Positions 1 through 10,519 of a stretch of 64,000 nt of DNA are shown piece after piece. The DNA lies in assembly GCA_033127725.1 (NCBI GenBank), contig AP026798.1, positions 1 through 64,000 on the forward strand, read 5' to 3'. Source of the DNA: Bombiscardovia nodaiensis. GTDB taxonomy: Bacteria > Actinomycetota > Actinomycetes > Actinomycetales > Bifidobacteriaceae. Each line of letters opens with the position of its first letter. Position 1 is the first letter of the stretch. The notes under the pieces were generated by a model. The model did not search any database. It was not told the origin of the DNA and saw nothing but the letters and a program-made list of their open reading frames with translations. A program made the position numbers and the translations under genes.

Positions 1-2007
1 ATGGCTCAAGATCCGTTGGATCCTGCGCAAGAAGCGCGACAAATTTGGATAGCCGCCTCCCAGGTCCTTCAGTTCAACGAAGCGCTGACGGCCCGGGACA
101 AGGGCTGGTTGTCAGATATTGCGCCCGAGGCCGTCTTCGGCACAACGATTGTGCTCTCCGTCTCCTCCCGGGCCGCGCAAGAAGCCGTTCAAGGCGAGCT
201 GAGTGGGCCCCTGCTCGAAGCCCTCAAAATGGCTTCAGGCCGCGAAATGATTCCTGCCATCAAAATCGTCCAGCCATCTGCCACCCAAGCGACTCCTTCG
301 CCAGCGTCAGCCGTCAATGCGCCGATGCCCACAGCCCAGCCCGCGCAGATGCAAACCCCGGATCAAGCTCAACATCCAACCCAAAATCAGGCCCAGGCCC
401 CGGCAGAGTCTGCGGTTCGAAGCGGGTCAACGGGCGAATTTGCGCAGTCGAGTGCCCCTTCCCCCGCTCCGCTCCCCTACGCTGGCGGGCAGCCCCAAGT
501 CTGGAGCGATCAGAGCGACTCATCCTTCTCTCCCGAGCGTTTAAACACGCCCAGTGAGGCTACCGGCCAGGCGTCCACTGCCGAAGAAGCTGACGGTTCT
601 GCCGACCCTCAAGCGCATCGTCAAGCCAGTCAGCAGTTCCCTGAGCAGCTGCCAGCCAGCTCCAGCCAAGATGCCCTGGCGGCATTCCCGACCTACCAGG
701 CCGCACAGGGTGCCCAGGTCCGCCCCTCGCAGGGCAGTCAACAACCCAGCGCTCCCGCAGCATTCGGCCCGCAAGCATACTCGCAGCAGACATTTGCCCA
801 GTCGTCCTTAGGGGAACAGGCCTTCGCTGAGAGTCCAGAAGAGCCGCGCGACTACGCCCAGTACGCTCCGCTGGCTCAGGCTACTGCCCCGGCGCAGGCT
901 GCAGACAACCAGCAACTGTTTGCGATTCCACCTTTTATGGATCAAAATCAGGTGGCGCGCGACCCGCAGACCCACCTTGACAAGAGTGCAACCTTCAACA
1001 ATTTCATTCCAGGAGCGTCCAACCGTTTTGCCCGCACAGTGGCCCTAGCCGTGGCTGAGGGCACGGGGCGCATCTACAACCCCTTGTGTATATATGGCAG
1101 CTCAGGCCTGGGCAAGACCCACTTGCTCAACGCCATCGGCAACTATGCCCTGCTCAAGGATTCCAGCCTTAAGGTGCGCTATGTGACGAGCGAGGAATTC
1201 ACCAACGAGTTCATCGAGGCCCTGCAGGACACCAAGCACGCCAAACAAATTCCGGAGTTTAACCAGCGCTACCGGCAGGTGGATGTACTCCTGATTGACG
1301 ATATCCAATTTTTGGGCGGCAAAGAGGCCACGCTCGATCAGTTCTTCCACACCTTCAACGCCTTGCACGACGCCAATAAGCGCATCGTCATCGCGTCCGA
1401 TGTGGCGCCCAACAAACTCAAGGGCTTTGAGGACAGGCTCATCTCCCGCTTTGAGTCGGGCTTGACAGTCGACATTCAGCCTCCTGACCGGGAGACGCGC
1501 GTCGCTATTTTGCGCATGTTGGCAGGCAATATGGGCATCGCCATTCCCAACGAGGTCTTCGACCTGATTGCGGAGCGGTTCACGGAGAATATTCGTGAGT
1601 TGGAAGGCGCTCTGACTCGTGTGACAGCCATGGCGAGTCTAAACAATCAGCCAGTCACGCAGACCCTGGCCGAGCAGACCTTACAAGATTATTTTGCGAC
1701 TGACGTGGAGATAAAACCGACGGACATCATCTCCCAGGTGGCAAAATACTTCCACCTGACCTTCGATGACTTGGTAGGCCGCACTAGGACTAAGAACATC
1801 GCCCTAGCCCGGCAGATTGCCATGTATTTGGCCCGAGAAATGACCTCTATGTCTCTCGTAGACATCGGTGAGGTCTTCGGCGGCCGCGATCATACAACCG
1901 TCATGCACGCCTATACACGTATTTCCAATGAAATGCAGGAAAAGCGCGAGATTTATAACTACGTTATGGAGCTCACAGTTCGACTCAAACATCCTCAAGC
2001 AAACTAA
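1..2007 (+). CDS. dnaA: Chromosomal replication initiator DnaA
   Basis: DnaA binds 9-mer boxes at oriC and opens the duplex to start replication. The 668-residue protein has the expected domain order. An N-terminal domain I covers about residues 1-95. A very long Q/A/P/S-rich linker covers about 95-310. The AAA+ domain carries Walker A GSSGLGKTH near 366-374 and Walker B LLIDD near 430-434. The C-terminal DNA-binding domain carries the DnaA signature GGRDHTTVMHA near 627-637. Family members are usually about 450-520 residues; the excess lies in the linker. The ATG is the first base of the window, so promoter and RBS are not visible. The gene is followed by DnaA boxes and dnaN, the standard actinobacterial order. 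Identification is secure. Confidence 0.98.
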   Translation: MAQDPLDPAQEARQIWIAASQVLQFNEALTARDKGWLSDIAPEAVFGTTIVLSVSSRAAQEAVQGELSGPLLEALKMASGREMIPAIKIVQPSATQATPSPASAVNAPMPTAQPAQMQTPDQAQHPTQNQAQAPAESAVRSGSTGEFAQSSAPSPAPLPYAGGQPQVWSDQSDSSFSPERLNTPSEATGQASTAEEADGSADPQAHRQASQQFPEQLPASSSQDALAAFPTYQAAQGAQVRPSQGSQQPSAPAAFGPQAYSQQTFAQSSLGEQAFAESPEEPRDYAQYAPLAQATAPAQAADNQQLFAIPPFMDQNQVARDPQTHLDKSATFNNFIPGASNRFARTVALAVAEGTGRIYNPLCIYGSSGLGKTHLLNAIGNYALLKDSSLKVRYVTSEEFTNEFIEALQDTKHAKQIPEFNQRYRQVDVLLIDDIQFLGGKEATLDQFFHTFNALHDANKRIVIASDVAPNKLKGFEDRLISRFESGLTVDIQPPDRETRVAILRMLAGNMGIAIPNEVFDLIAERFTENIRELEGALTRVTAMASLNNQPVTQTLAEQTLQDYFATDVEIKPTDIISQVAKYFHLTFDDLVGRTRTKNIALARQIAMYLAREMTSMSLVDIGEVFGGRDHTTVMHAYTRISNEMQEKREIYNYVMELTVRLKHPQAN

Positions 2008-2426
2008 GGCGACACGCCCAAAGAAGGATGAGAAGCACAATAAGTTATCCACATACTTATTCGCAGATGTGGGCAAAGTCGGCGGATAAGCCCTCCTAGA
2101 GTGGGGATAAGTTGTGAGTAGTCAGGGGATGAATCCACATTTTTTGTGGACAAATAAAATTTTACTTATCCACTGTGCATAACTCATGAGAATATCCACA
2201 GTTATCCACATTTTCTTCGCGGTTCCCCATCCACTTTCCGCGGCTCTCTGTAGCCTCTCCTTAGACTTATCCACACTATCCACCGTGCTTATTATTACGA
2301 CTACCTTACATATCTCTCTTTTCGTCATTCTCATTATCACTTGTTTGGCATTTCATTCTCACTAAGCATTCGCTGCTCCCGCTAGAATGAGAGACATACG
2401 TACTTTGCATAATCCAAGAAGGCCAT
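2008..2426. other. oriC: Putative replication origin oriC (dnaA-dnaN intergenic region)
   Basis: This 419-bp gene-free stretch holds perfect DnaA boxes TTATCCACA at 2045-2053, 2202-2210 and 2267-2275. Near matches lie at 2166-2174 (TTATCCACT) and 2192-2200 (ATATCCACA), and several looser ones are present. An AT-rich segment at about 2136-2170 sits among the boxes and could be the unwinding element. The position between dnaA and dnaN is where oriC lies in many actinobacteria. The dnaN promoter must also be here. The origin assignment is inferred from box density and position. Confidence 0.85.
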
Positions 2427-3551
2427 ATGAAAGTTGAAATTAATTCCGCTGCCCTGGCAGACGCTGTCTCCTGGACGACTCGTGTCATACCAGCCCGTCC
2501 TGCAACACCTATCCTGTCCGGTATTCGCCTTGAGGCCGCCGATGGCACCCTGCACTTGTCCGCCTTTGACTATGAGACATCTGCCCGCCACCACATCGAA
2601 GCAGGAGTCGATGAGGCAGGTACCGTTCTGGTCCAAGGCAAGCTCCTGGCAGACATTACCAAGTCACTCCCTGCCGAAAAAACATATCTGTCCACTGAAG
2701 GTTCCAAAATCACCATCAGCTCAGGCAAGTCAACCTTCACCATGCAGCTGATGCCCGATACGGAGTACCCAGCCCTGCCTCAGGTGCCCGAAACCATGGG
2801 CCAAGTTGACGCTCAGACCTTCAGCCAGGCGGTCTCCCAAGCTATCGTCGCTGTCTCGCACGAAGAAAACCGCCCGGTCCTCACTGGCGTCAAAACCCAC
2901 ATCGCGGGCAACAAAGTCGTCATGACCGCTACTGACCGCTTCCGACTCTCGCAGGCTTCCTTCACCTGGACCGCCCAAGACAGCAAAACTGATGCCACCC
3001 TGCTCATCCCCGGATCCCTCCTGCGAGACATTTCCCGCTCCCTGGACGAGCACCAAAACGTAGTTTTCGACTTTGACCCCGAAAATCCAAAGATTGTAGG
3101 TATCCAAAACGCTGGCCGCGTCTCCACCTGCCAGCTCATTGACGGCGAATTCCCAGCTGTCGACCGGCTCTTCTCCGACGAGTACCCCATTCAGGCAGTC
3201 GTTTCCAAGCAAGAGCTTGTAGATGCTATCAAGCGTGTAGCCCTGGTGGCAGAACGCAATGCGCCCATTCGTATGGTCTTCTCAGGCCATGAGGTGACCT
3301 TGAGCGCCGGAGCTGCGGACGAGGCTCAGGCTCACGAGATTCTCGAAGTAGATCTGGACGGCGAAGACATTACTGTGGCCTTCAATCCCTCCTATCTGAT
3401 CGAGGGACTTGCTGCTATCAATGAGCCCTTCGTGCGGATAAAAATGACCTCTGCGGTCAAGGCTGTGGAGTTCAACGGCCAGCAGGAGGCGGATTCGGAA
3501 GAATCCATGGACTACCGCTACCTGCTGGTGCCCATGCGCTTCAACGTATGA
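2427..3551 (+). CDS. dnaN: DNA polymerase III beta subunit (sliding clamp)
   Basis: The 374-residue protein matches the beta clamp, a ring-shaped dimer that tethers polymerase III to DNA and recruits MutS, ligase and translesion polymerases. The N-terminal stretch (MKVEINSAALADAV), the internal GVKTHIAGNKVVMTATDRFR region typical of domain II, and the C-terminal YRYLLVPMR motif are all present. Length is normal. The ATG at 2427 is preceded by AAGAAGG at 2416-2422, a good ribosome binding site. It lies directly downstream of the oriC-like region and upstream of recF, as expected for the dnaA-dnaN-recF cluster. Confidence 0.97.
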   Translation: MKVEINSAALADAVSWTTRVIPARPATPILSGIRLEAADGTLHLSAFDYETSARHHIEAGVDEAGTVLVQGKLLADITKSLPAEKTYLSTEGSKITISSGKSTFTMQLMPDTEYPALPQVPETMGQVDAQTFSQAVSQAIVAVSHEENRPVLTGVKTHIAGNKVVMTATDRFRLSQASFTWTAQDSKTDATLLIPGSLLRDISRSLDEHQNVVFDFDPENPKIVGIQNAGRVSTCQLIDGEFPAVDRLFSDEYPIQAVVSKQELVDAIKRVALVAERNAPIRMVFSGHEVTLSAGAADEAQAHEILEVDLDGEDITVAFNPSYLIEGLAAINEPFVRIKMTSAVKAVEFNGQQEADSEESMDYRYLLVPMRFNV

Positions 3552-3620
3552 TTGACCGCCTAGGCCTTTCCTGCGGCCCCAAGGCTGTTGCTGGCAAGTG
3601 AGAAATCAGGTTCGTAGAGA

Positions 3621-4790
3621 GTGTATATTTCGCGTCTAGCCGTGGACCAGTACCGTTCCTGGTCCTCGTTTGTACTCGACTTGGAACCTGGTTTGAACAT
3701 TGTGCAGGGTCGCAACGGCATGGGTAAAACCAACCTGGTAGAAGCTCTTGAGGTCCTCTCGACCGGCTCCAGCCACCGCGTCTCGTCCTCCGCCCCACTG
3801 GTTCAGCGGGGGCAGTCAAAAGCGACCATCCGGGCCAATGCGCAGGAGGGTGGGCAGACCATCACCTACGAGCTGACGGTTGCCTTGCGCGGTGCGAACC
3901 GGGGACGGATTAACGGTGGGCCCTCGCTCTACATGCGCGACTTGGTGGGCCGGGTTCCCAGCGTGACTTTTTGGCCGGAAGACCAGCGGTTGGTGACGGG
4001 TGAGCCAAGTGGCCGCAGGACTTTTTTGGACCAGATGGCCTCCCAGCTTGACCCTTCCTACTACCAGCTGCGGCAGGATGTGAGCCACCTGGCCCAGCAG
4101 CGCGGCGCTCTCTTAAAACAGCTTTCCCGTGCCCAGGAAGACGGCCGTTTTGGGGCAGGTCCCAGTCAAGCGGATTTGAGTACTTTGGAAGTGTGGACGG
4201 CACAGTTTATCGCCAAAGGTATGGAGCTGACCGCGCGCAGGATGCGGCTCCTGCAAGAGCTTCAAGAGCCCCTTGAGAGCATCTACCGGCAGTTGGCCGG
4301 GCAAGAGCAGGAGGTGGCCTTGGTCTACCAGCCCTCTTTTGCGGAAGTTCTCGAGAGCGGTGTCAGCCAAGAGAGTTCCCAGCGCATCAGCCAGCACTTT
4401 CAGCGCATTTACCCGGGAGAGCTCGCTCGCGGGCAGAACTTAATCGGTCCCCAGCGCGACGATTTTGCCTTCACGCTCAACGGTATGCCGGCTAAGGAAT
4501 ACGCTTCCAACGGGGAAGAGTGGACCCTGGCGCTCGCGCTGAGATTGGCTGAATACCAGCGTTTATCCGAGCAAGCTGACAGTAATCCTATCTTGGTTTT
4601 AGACGATGTGTTTGCGCAGCTAGACGAGCAAAGGCGTAGGCAGATCCTCCAGTTTGCCCAGCGCCAGCCCCAGGTCATTATGACCGTGGCGGCCTTGAGC
4701 GACATCCCGCAGACCGACCAGGCGCATGTGATTGACCTGGCGCAGTTGGTGCAGGAGAGGGCGGCCTTGGAAGCGAGCCTGCTGCCATGA
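3621..4790 (+). CDS. recF: DNA replication and repair protein RecF
   Basis: RecF is an SMC-like ATPase that helps load RecA at single-strand gaps through the RecFOR pathway. The 389-residue protein begins MYISRLAVDQYRSW, with the typical RecF N-terminus. Walker A is GRNGMGKTN at about residues 30-38. The signature region is near SNGEEWTLALALRLAEY, and Walker B is LVLDDVFAQLD. The start is a GTG at 3621. The gene ends in an ATGA overlap with the DUF721 gene, suggesting translational coupling. Gene order after dnaN supports the call. Confidence 0.95.
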   Translation: MYISRLAVDQYRSWSSFVLDLEPGLNIVQGRNGMGKTNLVEALEVLSTGSSHRVSSSAPLVQRGQSKATIRANAQEGGQTITYELTVALRGANRGRINGGPSLYMRDLVGRVPSVTFWPEDQRLVTGEPSGRRTFLDQMASQLDPSYYQLRQDVSHLAQQRGALLKQLSRAQEDGRFGAGPSQADLSTLEVWTAQFIAKGMELTARRMRLLQELQEPLESIYRQLAGQEQEVALVYQPSFAEVLESGVSQESSQRISQHFQRIYPGELARGQNLIGPQRDDFAFTLNGMPAKEYASNGEEWTLALALRLAEYQRLSEQADSNPILVLDDVFAQLDEQRRRQILQFAQRQPQVIMTVAALSDIPQTDQAHVIDLAQLVQERAALEASLLP

Positions 4791-5245
4791 GTAAGCCAAT
4801 TGCACAGGAGCTGAAACTTGACCCGCGCAAGCTGCCGGCGCAGGTGTTTGAGCGGTTCGTTGAGCATGCTTTTAACCCCAAGGCCCGGCAGGAAGATGCC
4901 CGCTTGGCTTGGGAATCATTTGGCAAGCCCGGTCGTGACCCAACCGACTTTTCTCAAGTGTTCCAGGGGATAGCCGCTCAGGGCAAGTGGGTGCCGTATT
5001 TGAAGGTGGCTCAGCTGCGCGACCACTGGGATCAGGTGGTAGGCCCAGTCATTGGCCGGCAGTCGCGGGTGCTCTCCTACGAGCAGGGGCGGCTCATTAT
5101 TCAGGCGCGAACTACCGTATGGGCCACGCAGCTGACCTATTTAGTGCCGCAGCTCAAGGGGACCATCTCCCAACGCTTGAATATGCCGGTGGACGAGATT
5201 CAAGTGACCGGTCCCCGCAGTTCCCGCTTTGCTGCAGGTAGGTAG
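4787..5245 (+). CDS. DUF721 (DciA-like) protein
   Basis: The 152-residue protein carries the DUF721 domain at about residues 65-145: WDQVVGPVIGRQSRVLSYEQ, then TTVWATQLTYLVPQLKG. DUF721 includes DciA, the DnaB helicase operator or loader of bacteria that lack DnaC. In actinobacteria this gene characteristically lies between recF and gyrB, as here. The start codon overlaps the recF stop by 4 bp (ATGA), so the two are probably co-translated. A role in helicase loading at oriC is inferred from the family, not shown here. The N-terminal 60 residues are lineage-specific. Confidence 0.88.
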   Translation: MSKPIAQELKLDPRKLPAQVFERFVEHAFNPKARQEDARLAWESFGKPGRDPTDFSQVFQGIAAQGKWVPYLKVAQLRDHWDQVVGPVIGRQSRVLSYEQGRLIIQARTTVWATQLTYLVPQLKGTISQRLNMPVDEIQVTGPRSSRFAAGR

Positions 5246-5494
5246 TTGGCCGCTCGTGGGCTGGCAGCGGATGGAGAGAATACATACTAAGGAGCTGCTT
5301 CCCCTCGCTTCGTTTGCGGGGCAGATTGGGGCCCTAACTTCGCTATCAGCCCTCTGAGCCGTTTTCGTCGTATGTCGCTGGTAGAATACATGTAAGTGGT
5401 TAATCGTGCGCAAGGCCCTTTTTTGGGCGTTTTAGGGCGTATGAATCTTATTTTGACCCTTGCATGAAGCTGAAGGGCCTAGGAAGGAATCTCT

Positions 5495-7582
5495 GTGGCA
5501 GAGCGTGATTCGGATGTGTCTCAAGATGCACAGGATGTAGCTGCACCTGAGGAGCTCAATGAGCTGCAAGATGCCCAGCTGGATGATTCGCTGTCTCCTG
5601 ACCATTATGATGCCAGTGATTTGCGAGTCTTGGAGGGTCTGGAAGCCGTCCGCTTAAGGCCTGGCATGTATATCGGCTCAACGGGGCCCAGGGGTTTGCA
5701 TCATTTGGTCTACGAGATTGTCGACAACTCAGTCGACGAGGCCTTGGCTGGCTACGCGGACCATATTGAAGTGACTATTTTGCCTGACGACGGCATTCGC
5801 GTGGACGACAACGGCCGCGGCATTCCAGTTGACGAAGTGCCTGGTGAGGGCATTTCCGGCGTGGAGACCGTGATGACCAAACTCCACGCTGGCGGCAAGT
5901 TCGGCGGCGGCGGTTACGCGGTCTCCGGCGGCCTGCACGGCGTAGGTATTTCCGTGGTCAACGCCCTCTCCACCCGCATTGAGGTCGAGGTGCGGCGGCA
6001 GGGCTACCACTGGCACCAAACCTATGTCAACCAGCAGCCGCAGGCCCACCTGGCCAAGGGCGAACCGATGGGTGAGGACGAGTCCACTGGCACATCGGTG
6101 ACCTTCTGGGCTGACCCGGAAGTGTTCGAGACGACTTCTTACGACTTTGAGACCCTGCGCGCTCGCTTCCAGCAGATGGCCTTCCTGAACAAGGGTCTGC
6201 GCCTGACCCTGACCGACCAGCGCCAGCCCGATTTGGCCGGTGACGAGGTGGCGGGCGAAGACGAGCCTGCCAGCCGCGAGCAGTCAGTTTCCTACCGCTA
6301 CGAGAACGGTATCCGCGACTACGTTGAGTTCCTGGTCAAGACCAAGAAGGCCACGCCTGTAGAAGATGACATCATTGACTTCGAGGCTGAGGACCTGGAT
6401 CTGGGCATTTCGGCCGAGGTGGCTATGCAGTGGACCGGTTCCTACTCGGAGTCGGTGCACACCTTTGCCAACACCATCTCCACCACTGAAGGCGGCGCGC
6501 ACGAGGAAGGCTTCCGTGCGGCGCTGACTATGATGGTCAACCGCTACGCTCGAGATAAGAATATCCTGAAAGAAAAGGACGAGAACCTCTCGGGTGACGA
6601 CGTGCGCGAGGGTCTGACAGCTGTGATTTCCGTCAAGATGACCAACCCGCAGTTTGAGGGCCAGACGAAGACCAAGCTGGGCAACCCCGAGGCGAAGACC
6701 TTCGTGCAGCGGGTCATGACCGAGCGCTTGACCGACTGGTTCGATGCTCATCCGGGCGAGGCCAAGGCCATTGTGCAAAAGGCTATCGAGGCTTCTCGGG
6801 CGCGTATTGCGGCCAAGAAAGCGCGCGAATCCACCAGGCGCAAGTCCATTTTTGAGACGGCCGGCATGCCCGACAAGCTCAAGGACTGCCAGTCCAACGA
6901 CCCCGAAGAGTGCGAGCTCTTCATCGTCGAGGGTGATTCGGCAGGCGGCTCAGCTATCCAGGGGCGTAACCCCTTGACTCAGGCCATTCTGCCCCTGCGC
7001 GGCAAGATTTTGAACACTGAGCGCGCCTCCCTGGATCGCATGATGAAGTCCGACACGATCGAGTCGCTGATTACGGCTGTGGGCGGCGGCTACGGCGAAG
7101 AGTTCGACCTGAGCAAGGTGCGCTACCACAAGGTCATTATTATGGCTGACGCCGATGTGGACGGTGCTCACATTGCCACGCTGAACCTGACCCTCTTCTT
7201 CCGCTACATGCGGCCGATGATCACCGCTGGTTACGTGTACGTAGCTATGCCGCCGCTCTACCGGCTCAAGTGGACCAAGGGCCCGCACGACTTTGTCTAT
7301 ACCGATGCCGAACGCGACCGCGTCCTGGCCGAGGGCAAGTCCAAGGGTCGCCAGCTGCCCAAGGGCGAAGGTATTCAGCGCTACAAGGGCTTGGGCGAGA
7401 TGAGTTACCAGGAGCTTTGGGAGACCACCATGGATCCTGACCACCGCATTTTGAAGAAGATTCACATTGAGGACGCAGCCCAGGCCGACGAGACCTTCAC
7501 CATGCTCATGGGCGACGAAGTAGAGCCCCGCCGAATCTTTATTCAACGCAACGCCAAGGATGCCCGCTTCGTAGACGCCTGA
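5495..7582 (+). CDS. gyrB: DNA gyrase subunit B
   Basis: GyrB supplies ATPase activity for negative supercoiling by the GyrA2B2 enzyme. The 695-residue protein has the GHKL ATPase domain first: [19 protein letters not shown], then DNGRGIPVD, then [15 protein letters not shown]. The TOPRIM segment follows, with [17 protein letters not shown] and the metal-binding DADVDGAH motif. The C-terminus has the QRYKGLGEM motif. The start is a GTG at 5495 after GGAAGGA at 5482-5488. The first about 40 residues are an acidic extension. It is followed 56 bp later by gyrA, so the pair is probably one transcript. Confidence 0.98.
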   Translation: MAERDSDVSQDAQDVAAPEELNELQDAQLDDSLSPDHYDASDLRVLEGLEAVRLRPGMYIGSTGPRGLHHLVYEIVDNSVDEALAGYADHIEVTILPDDGIRVDDNGRGIPVDEVPGEGISGVETVMTKLHAGGKFGGGGYAVSGGLHGVGISVVNALSTRIEVEVRRQGYHWHQTYVNQQPQAHLAKGEPMGEDESTGTSVTFWADPEVFETTSYDFETLRARFQQMAFLNKGLRLTLTDQRQPDLAGDEVAGEDEPASREQSVSYRYENGIRDYVEFLVKTKKATPVEDDIIDFEAEDLDLGISAEVAMQWTGSYSESVHTFANTISTTEGGAHEEGFRAALTMMVNRYARDKNILKEKDENLSGDDVREGLTAVISVKMTNPQFEGQTKTKLGNPEAKTFVQRVMTERLTDWFDAHPGEAKAIVQKAIEASRARIAAKKARESTRRKSIFETAGMPDKLKDCQSNDPEECELFIVEGDSAGGSAIQGRNPLTQAILPLRGKILNTERASLDRMMKSDTIESLITAVGGGYGEEFDLSKVRYHKVIIMADADVDGAHIATLNLTLFFRYMRPMITAGYVYVAMPPLYRLKWTKGPHDFVYTDAERDRVLAEGKSKGRQLPKGEGIQRYKGLGEMSYQELWETTMDPDHRILKKIHIEDAAQADETFTMLMGDEVEPRRIFIQRNAKDARFVDA

Positions 7583-7638
7583 TGGCAGCTCAAGCGTACC
7601 GATGAGTGTGATGGACTGAAGAAAGCTGAAGGAATACA

Positions 7639-10344
7639 GTGGCAGACGACAACAACGAAAATAATGCTCAAGATGGGCTCGACGGGCTCAACTTGCCGGA
7701 CGGGTCGCGCGAACCCCTGAGCCCCCAGGAGATGGACAATACCGACTACGGCCTCCTGAAGGGCGAGCGGATTCAGCCCATTGACCTGCAGCGGGAGATG
7801 AAGGACTCCTACCTGTCCTACGCCATCTCCGTGATTGTAGAACGTGCTCTACCAGATGTGCGCGACGGCATGAAGCCCGTCCACCGTCGTGTAATTTACG
7901 CCATGTACGACGGCGGCTACCGGCCCGACCGCGGCTACAACAAGTGCTCGCGCGTGGTGGGCGACGTGATGGGTAAGTACCACCCCCACGGCGACGCTGC
8001 CATTTACGACACGATTGTGCGCCTGGCTCAGTCCTGGTCCATGCGCTACCCGCTCGTTGACGGCCAGGGCAACTTCGGCTCCCCCGGCGACGACCCGGCA
8101 GCTGCTATGCGCTACACCGAGTGCCGGATGGCCCCTCTGGCCATGGAGATGGTGCGCGACATCGACAAGGACACCGTCGATTTCATCCCCAACTACGACG
8201 GCAAGACCCAGGAGCCTACGGTTCTGCCCTCCCGCTTCCCCAACCTTCTGGTCAACGGCTCCTCCGGCATCGCCGTAGGTATGGCCACCAATATTCCTCC
8301 CCACAACATGGGCGAGGTCGCGCAGGGCGTGCACTGGGCGCTCGACCACCCCGATGCCAGCAAGGAAGAGCTCTTAGACGCTCTGATCGGCATCATCAAG
8401 GGCCCTGACTTCCCTACTGGCGCCACGATTTTGGGCCACAAAGGCATCGAGCAGGCCTACCGCACCGGTCGCGGCCTGATCACCATGCGCGCTGTAGTGA
8501 ACACCGAAGAGATTAAAGGCCGCATGTGCCTGGTGGTCACCGAGCTGCCCTACCAGGTCAACCCCGACCGCCTGGTGGTCTCCATCCGCGAGGCTGTGCG
8601 CGACGGGAAAATCCAGGGTATCGCCGACATGCGCGACGAGACTTCGGGCCGCACCGGTCAGCGCTTGGTGCTGGTCTTGAAGCGCGATGCCGTACCCAAG
8701 GTGGTCTTAAACAACCTCTACAAGCACTCCCAGCTCCAGCAGACCTTCGGTGCCAACATGCTGGCCCTGGTCGACGGCGTGCCCCGCACCCTGAGCCTGG
8801 ACGCCTTCATCCGCCATTGGGTGGACCACCAGCTGGATGTGATTGAGCGCCGTACCAAGTACTTGAAGCGCGAGGCCGAAGAGCGCGACCACATCCTCCA
8901 AGGCTACTTAAAGGCCTTGGACATGATCGAAGAGGTCATTGCACTCATCCGCCAGTCCAAAGATGTAGAGTCGGCTCGCACGGGCTTGATGAACCTGCTG
9001 GATGTAGACGAGATTCAGGCTGACGCCATCCTGGCTATGCAGCTGCGCCGCCTGGCAGCCCTCGAGCGTCAGAAGATCGTTGACGAGCACGATGAGCTCA
9101 TGCGCAAGATTAAGGATTACAACGACATCTTGGGCGACCCTCTGCGCCAGCGCAGGATTGTGGGCGACGAGATGGACGAGATTGTGGAGAAGTATGGTGA
9201 TGAGCGCCGCACTAAGATTCTCCCCTACTCGGGCGAGATGAACGTTGAAGACCTGATTGCTGACGAAAATGTGGTGGTCACGGTCACGCACTCGGGCTTC
9301 GTCAAGCGCACCAAGGCAGACGAATACCGGGCCCAGCACCGGGGCGGCAAGGGTATTAAGGGTACCAAGCTGCGCGAGGCAGATGTGGTGGACCATTTCT
9401 TCCTCACCTCCACCCACAACTGGCTCCTCTTCTTTACCAATAGGGGCCGGGTCTATCGGATTAAGGCTTACGAGTTGCCCGAAGGTTCGCGCGACTCAAA
9501 GGGCCAGCATGTGGCCAACCTCCTCCAGCTGAGTCCGGGCGAGCAAATCGAGCAAGTCCTCTCCCTGCACTCCTACGAGGATGCCGACTACCTGGTTTTG
9601 GCCACGCGCACCGGCAAGGTGAAGAAGACTCGCTTGTCTGAGTACGACTCCCCCCGTCAGGGTGGCTTGATTGCTGTGCGACTGGTGCAGCTGGAGGACG
9701 AGCAGGGCAACTTGCTCACTCAGCCCAGCGCCGACGGCGAAGGCGACGAGCCGGTCTACGACGAGCTGGTCGGTGCCGCCCTGTGCAACAAGCAGGATGA
9801 CATTATTCTGGTCTCTCGCAAGGGCATGAGCGTCAAGTTCCCGGCCTCCGACGACACCCTGCGTCCCATGGGTCGGCAGACCGCCGGCGTGCAGGGCATG
9901 AAGTTCCGCGAGGGTGACGAGCTCCTGAGCATGGACGTGGTGCCTGAGGATTCGCACGACGACCTACTGGTGGTCACTGGCGAAGGCTATGCCAAGCGCA
10001 CTGCCCTGTCCGAGTACCGCCTCCAGGGCCGCAACGGCTACGGCGTCAAGGCTATTGCCATGGTCGAGGGCCGCGGTTCCTTGGTTGGAGCGCTGGTAGT
10101 GAGCGAAGACGACCAGGTTATGGCCATCATGAAGTCGGGCAAGGTTATTCGTTCCGACGTTGCGGAGGTCAAGCGCACCGGGCGTAACACGCAAGGCGTC
10201 ACTCTGGCCAAGCCCGACAAGGGCGACGAAATCCTCTCGATTGCCCGCAATGCTGAGCATGACGAGGAAGACGAGGATGCAGCCGACGCTGCGGACGAGG
10301 CTGGTGCAGCAGTGAGCGAGCCCGCCGAAGCGCAGCAGGATTAA
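7639..10344 (+). CDS. gyrA: DNA gyrase subunit A
   Basis: GyrA is the DNA cleavage and religation subunit of gyrase. The 901-residue protein has the breakage-reunion domain with active-site Tyr159 in the AMRYTECRM context. The C-terminal beta-pinwheel has repeated blades, including a GyrA-box-like segment ([10 protein letters not shown]). The start is a GTG at 7639 with GAAGGA just upstream. The quinolone-resistance region reads [12 protein letters not shown], so Ala120 sits where E. coli has Ser83. The C-terminus ends in an acidic D/E/A-rich tail, common in actinobacterial GyrA. A long hairpin follows at 10382-10428. Confidence 0.98.
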   Translation: MADDNNENNAQDGLDGLNLPDGSREPLSPQEMDNTDYGLLKGERIQPIDLQREMKDSYLSYAISVIVERALPDVRDGMKPVHRRVIYAMYDGGYRPDRGYNKCSRVVGDVMGKYHPHGDAAIYDTIVRLAQSWSMRYPLVDGQGNFGSPGDDPAAAMRYTECRMAPLAMEMVRDIDKDTVDFIPNYDGKTQEPTVLPSRFPNLLVNGSSGIAVGMATNIPPHNMGEVAQGVHWALDHPDASKEELLDALIGIIKGPDFPTGATILGHKGIEQAYRTGRGLITMRAVVNTEEIKGRMCLVVTELPYQVNPDRLVVSIREAVRDGKIQGIADMRDETSGRTGQRLVLVLKRDAVPKVVLNNLYKHSQLQQTFGANMLALVDGVPRTLSLDAFIRHWVDHQLDVIERRTKYLKREAEERDHILQGYLKALDMIEEVIALIRQSKDVESARTGLMNLLDVDEIQADAILAMQLRRLAALERQKIVDEHDELMRKIKDYNDILGDPLRQRRIVGDEMDEIVEKYGDERRTKILPYSGEMNVEDLIADENVVVTVTHSGFVKRTKADEYRAQHRGGKGIKGTKLREADVVDHFFLTSTHNWLLFFTNRGRVYRIKAYELPEGSRDSKGQHVANLLQLSPGEQIEQVLSLHSYEDADYLVLATRTGKVKKTRLSEYDSPRQGGLIAVRLVQLEDEQGNLLTQPSADGEGDEPVYDELVGAALCNKQDDIILVSRKGMSVKFPASDDTLRPMGRQTAGVQGMKFREGDELLSMDVVPEDSHDDLLVVTGEGYAKRTALSEYRLQGRNGYGVKAIAMVEGRGSLVGALVVSEDDQVMAIMKSGKVIRSDVAEVKRTGRNTQGVTLAKPDKGDEILSIARNAEHDEEDEDAADAADEAGAAVSEPAEAQQD

Positions 10345-10381
10345 GAGTTAGAGCCAAAATAGGCAGGTTGGTCAGCCGAGT

Positions 10382-10428
10382 CCGGCGGTAGTGTGGAGAA
10401 GCAGCTATTCGCTCTCCCCTACCGCCGG
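10382..10428 (+). terminator. Long hairpin downstream of gyrA
   Basis: A perfect 10-bp inverted repeat (CCGGCGGTAG with CTACCGCCGG) encloses a partly paired loop. There is no T-run after it, so it may be an RNA-end stabilising or weak terminator structure rather than a classical intrinsic terminator. Confidence 0.5.
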
Positions 10429-10519
10429 AGAGCTGGTAGGCTCGCAAGGCATGAGTAGTACTTGCTAACCATGTGAGTAAAGTTGTGGTTGTCTTGGGCG
10501 AACAAATCAAGGAGCACCG

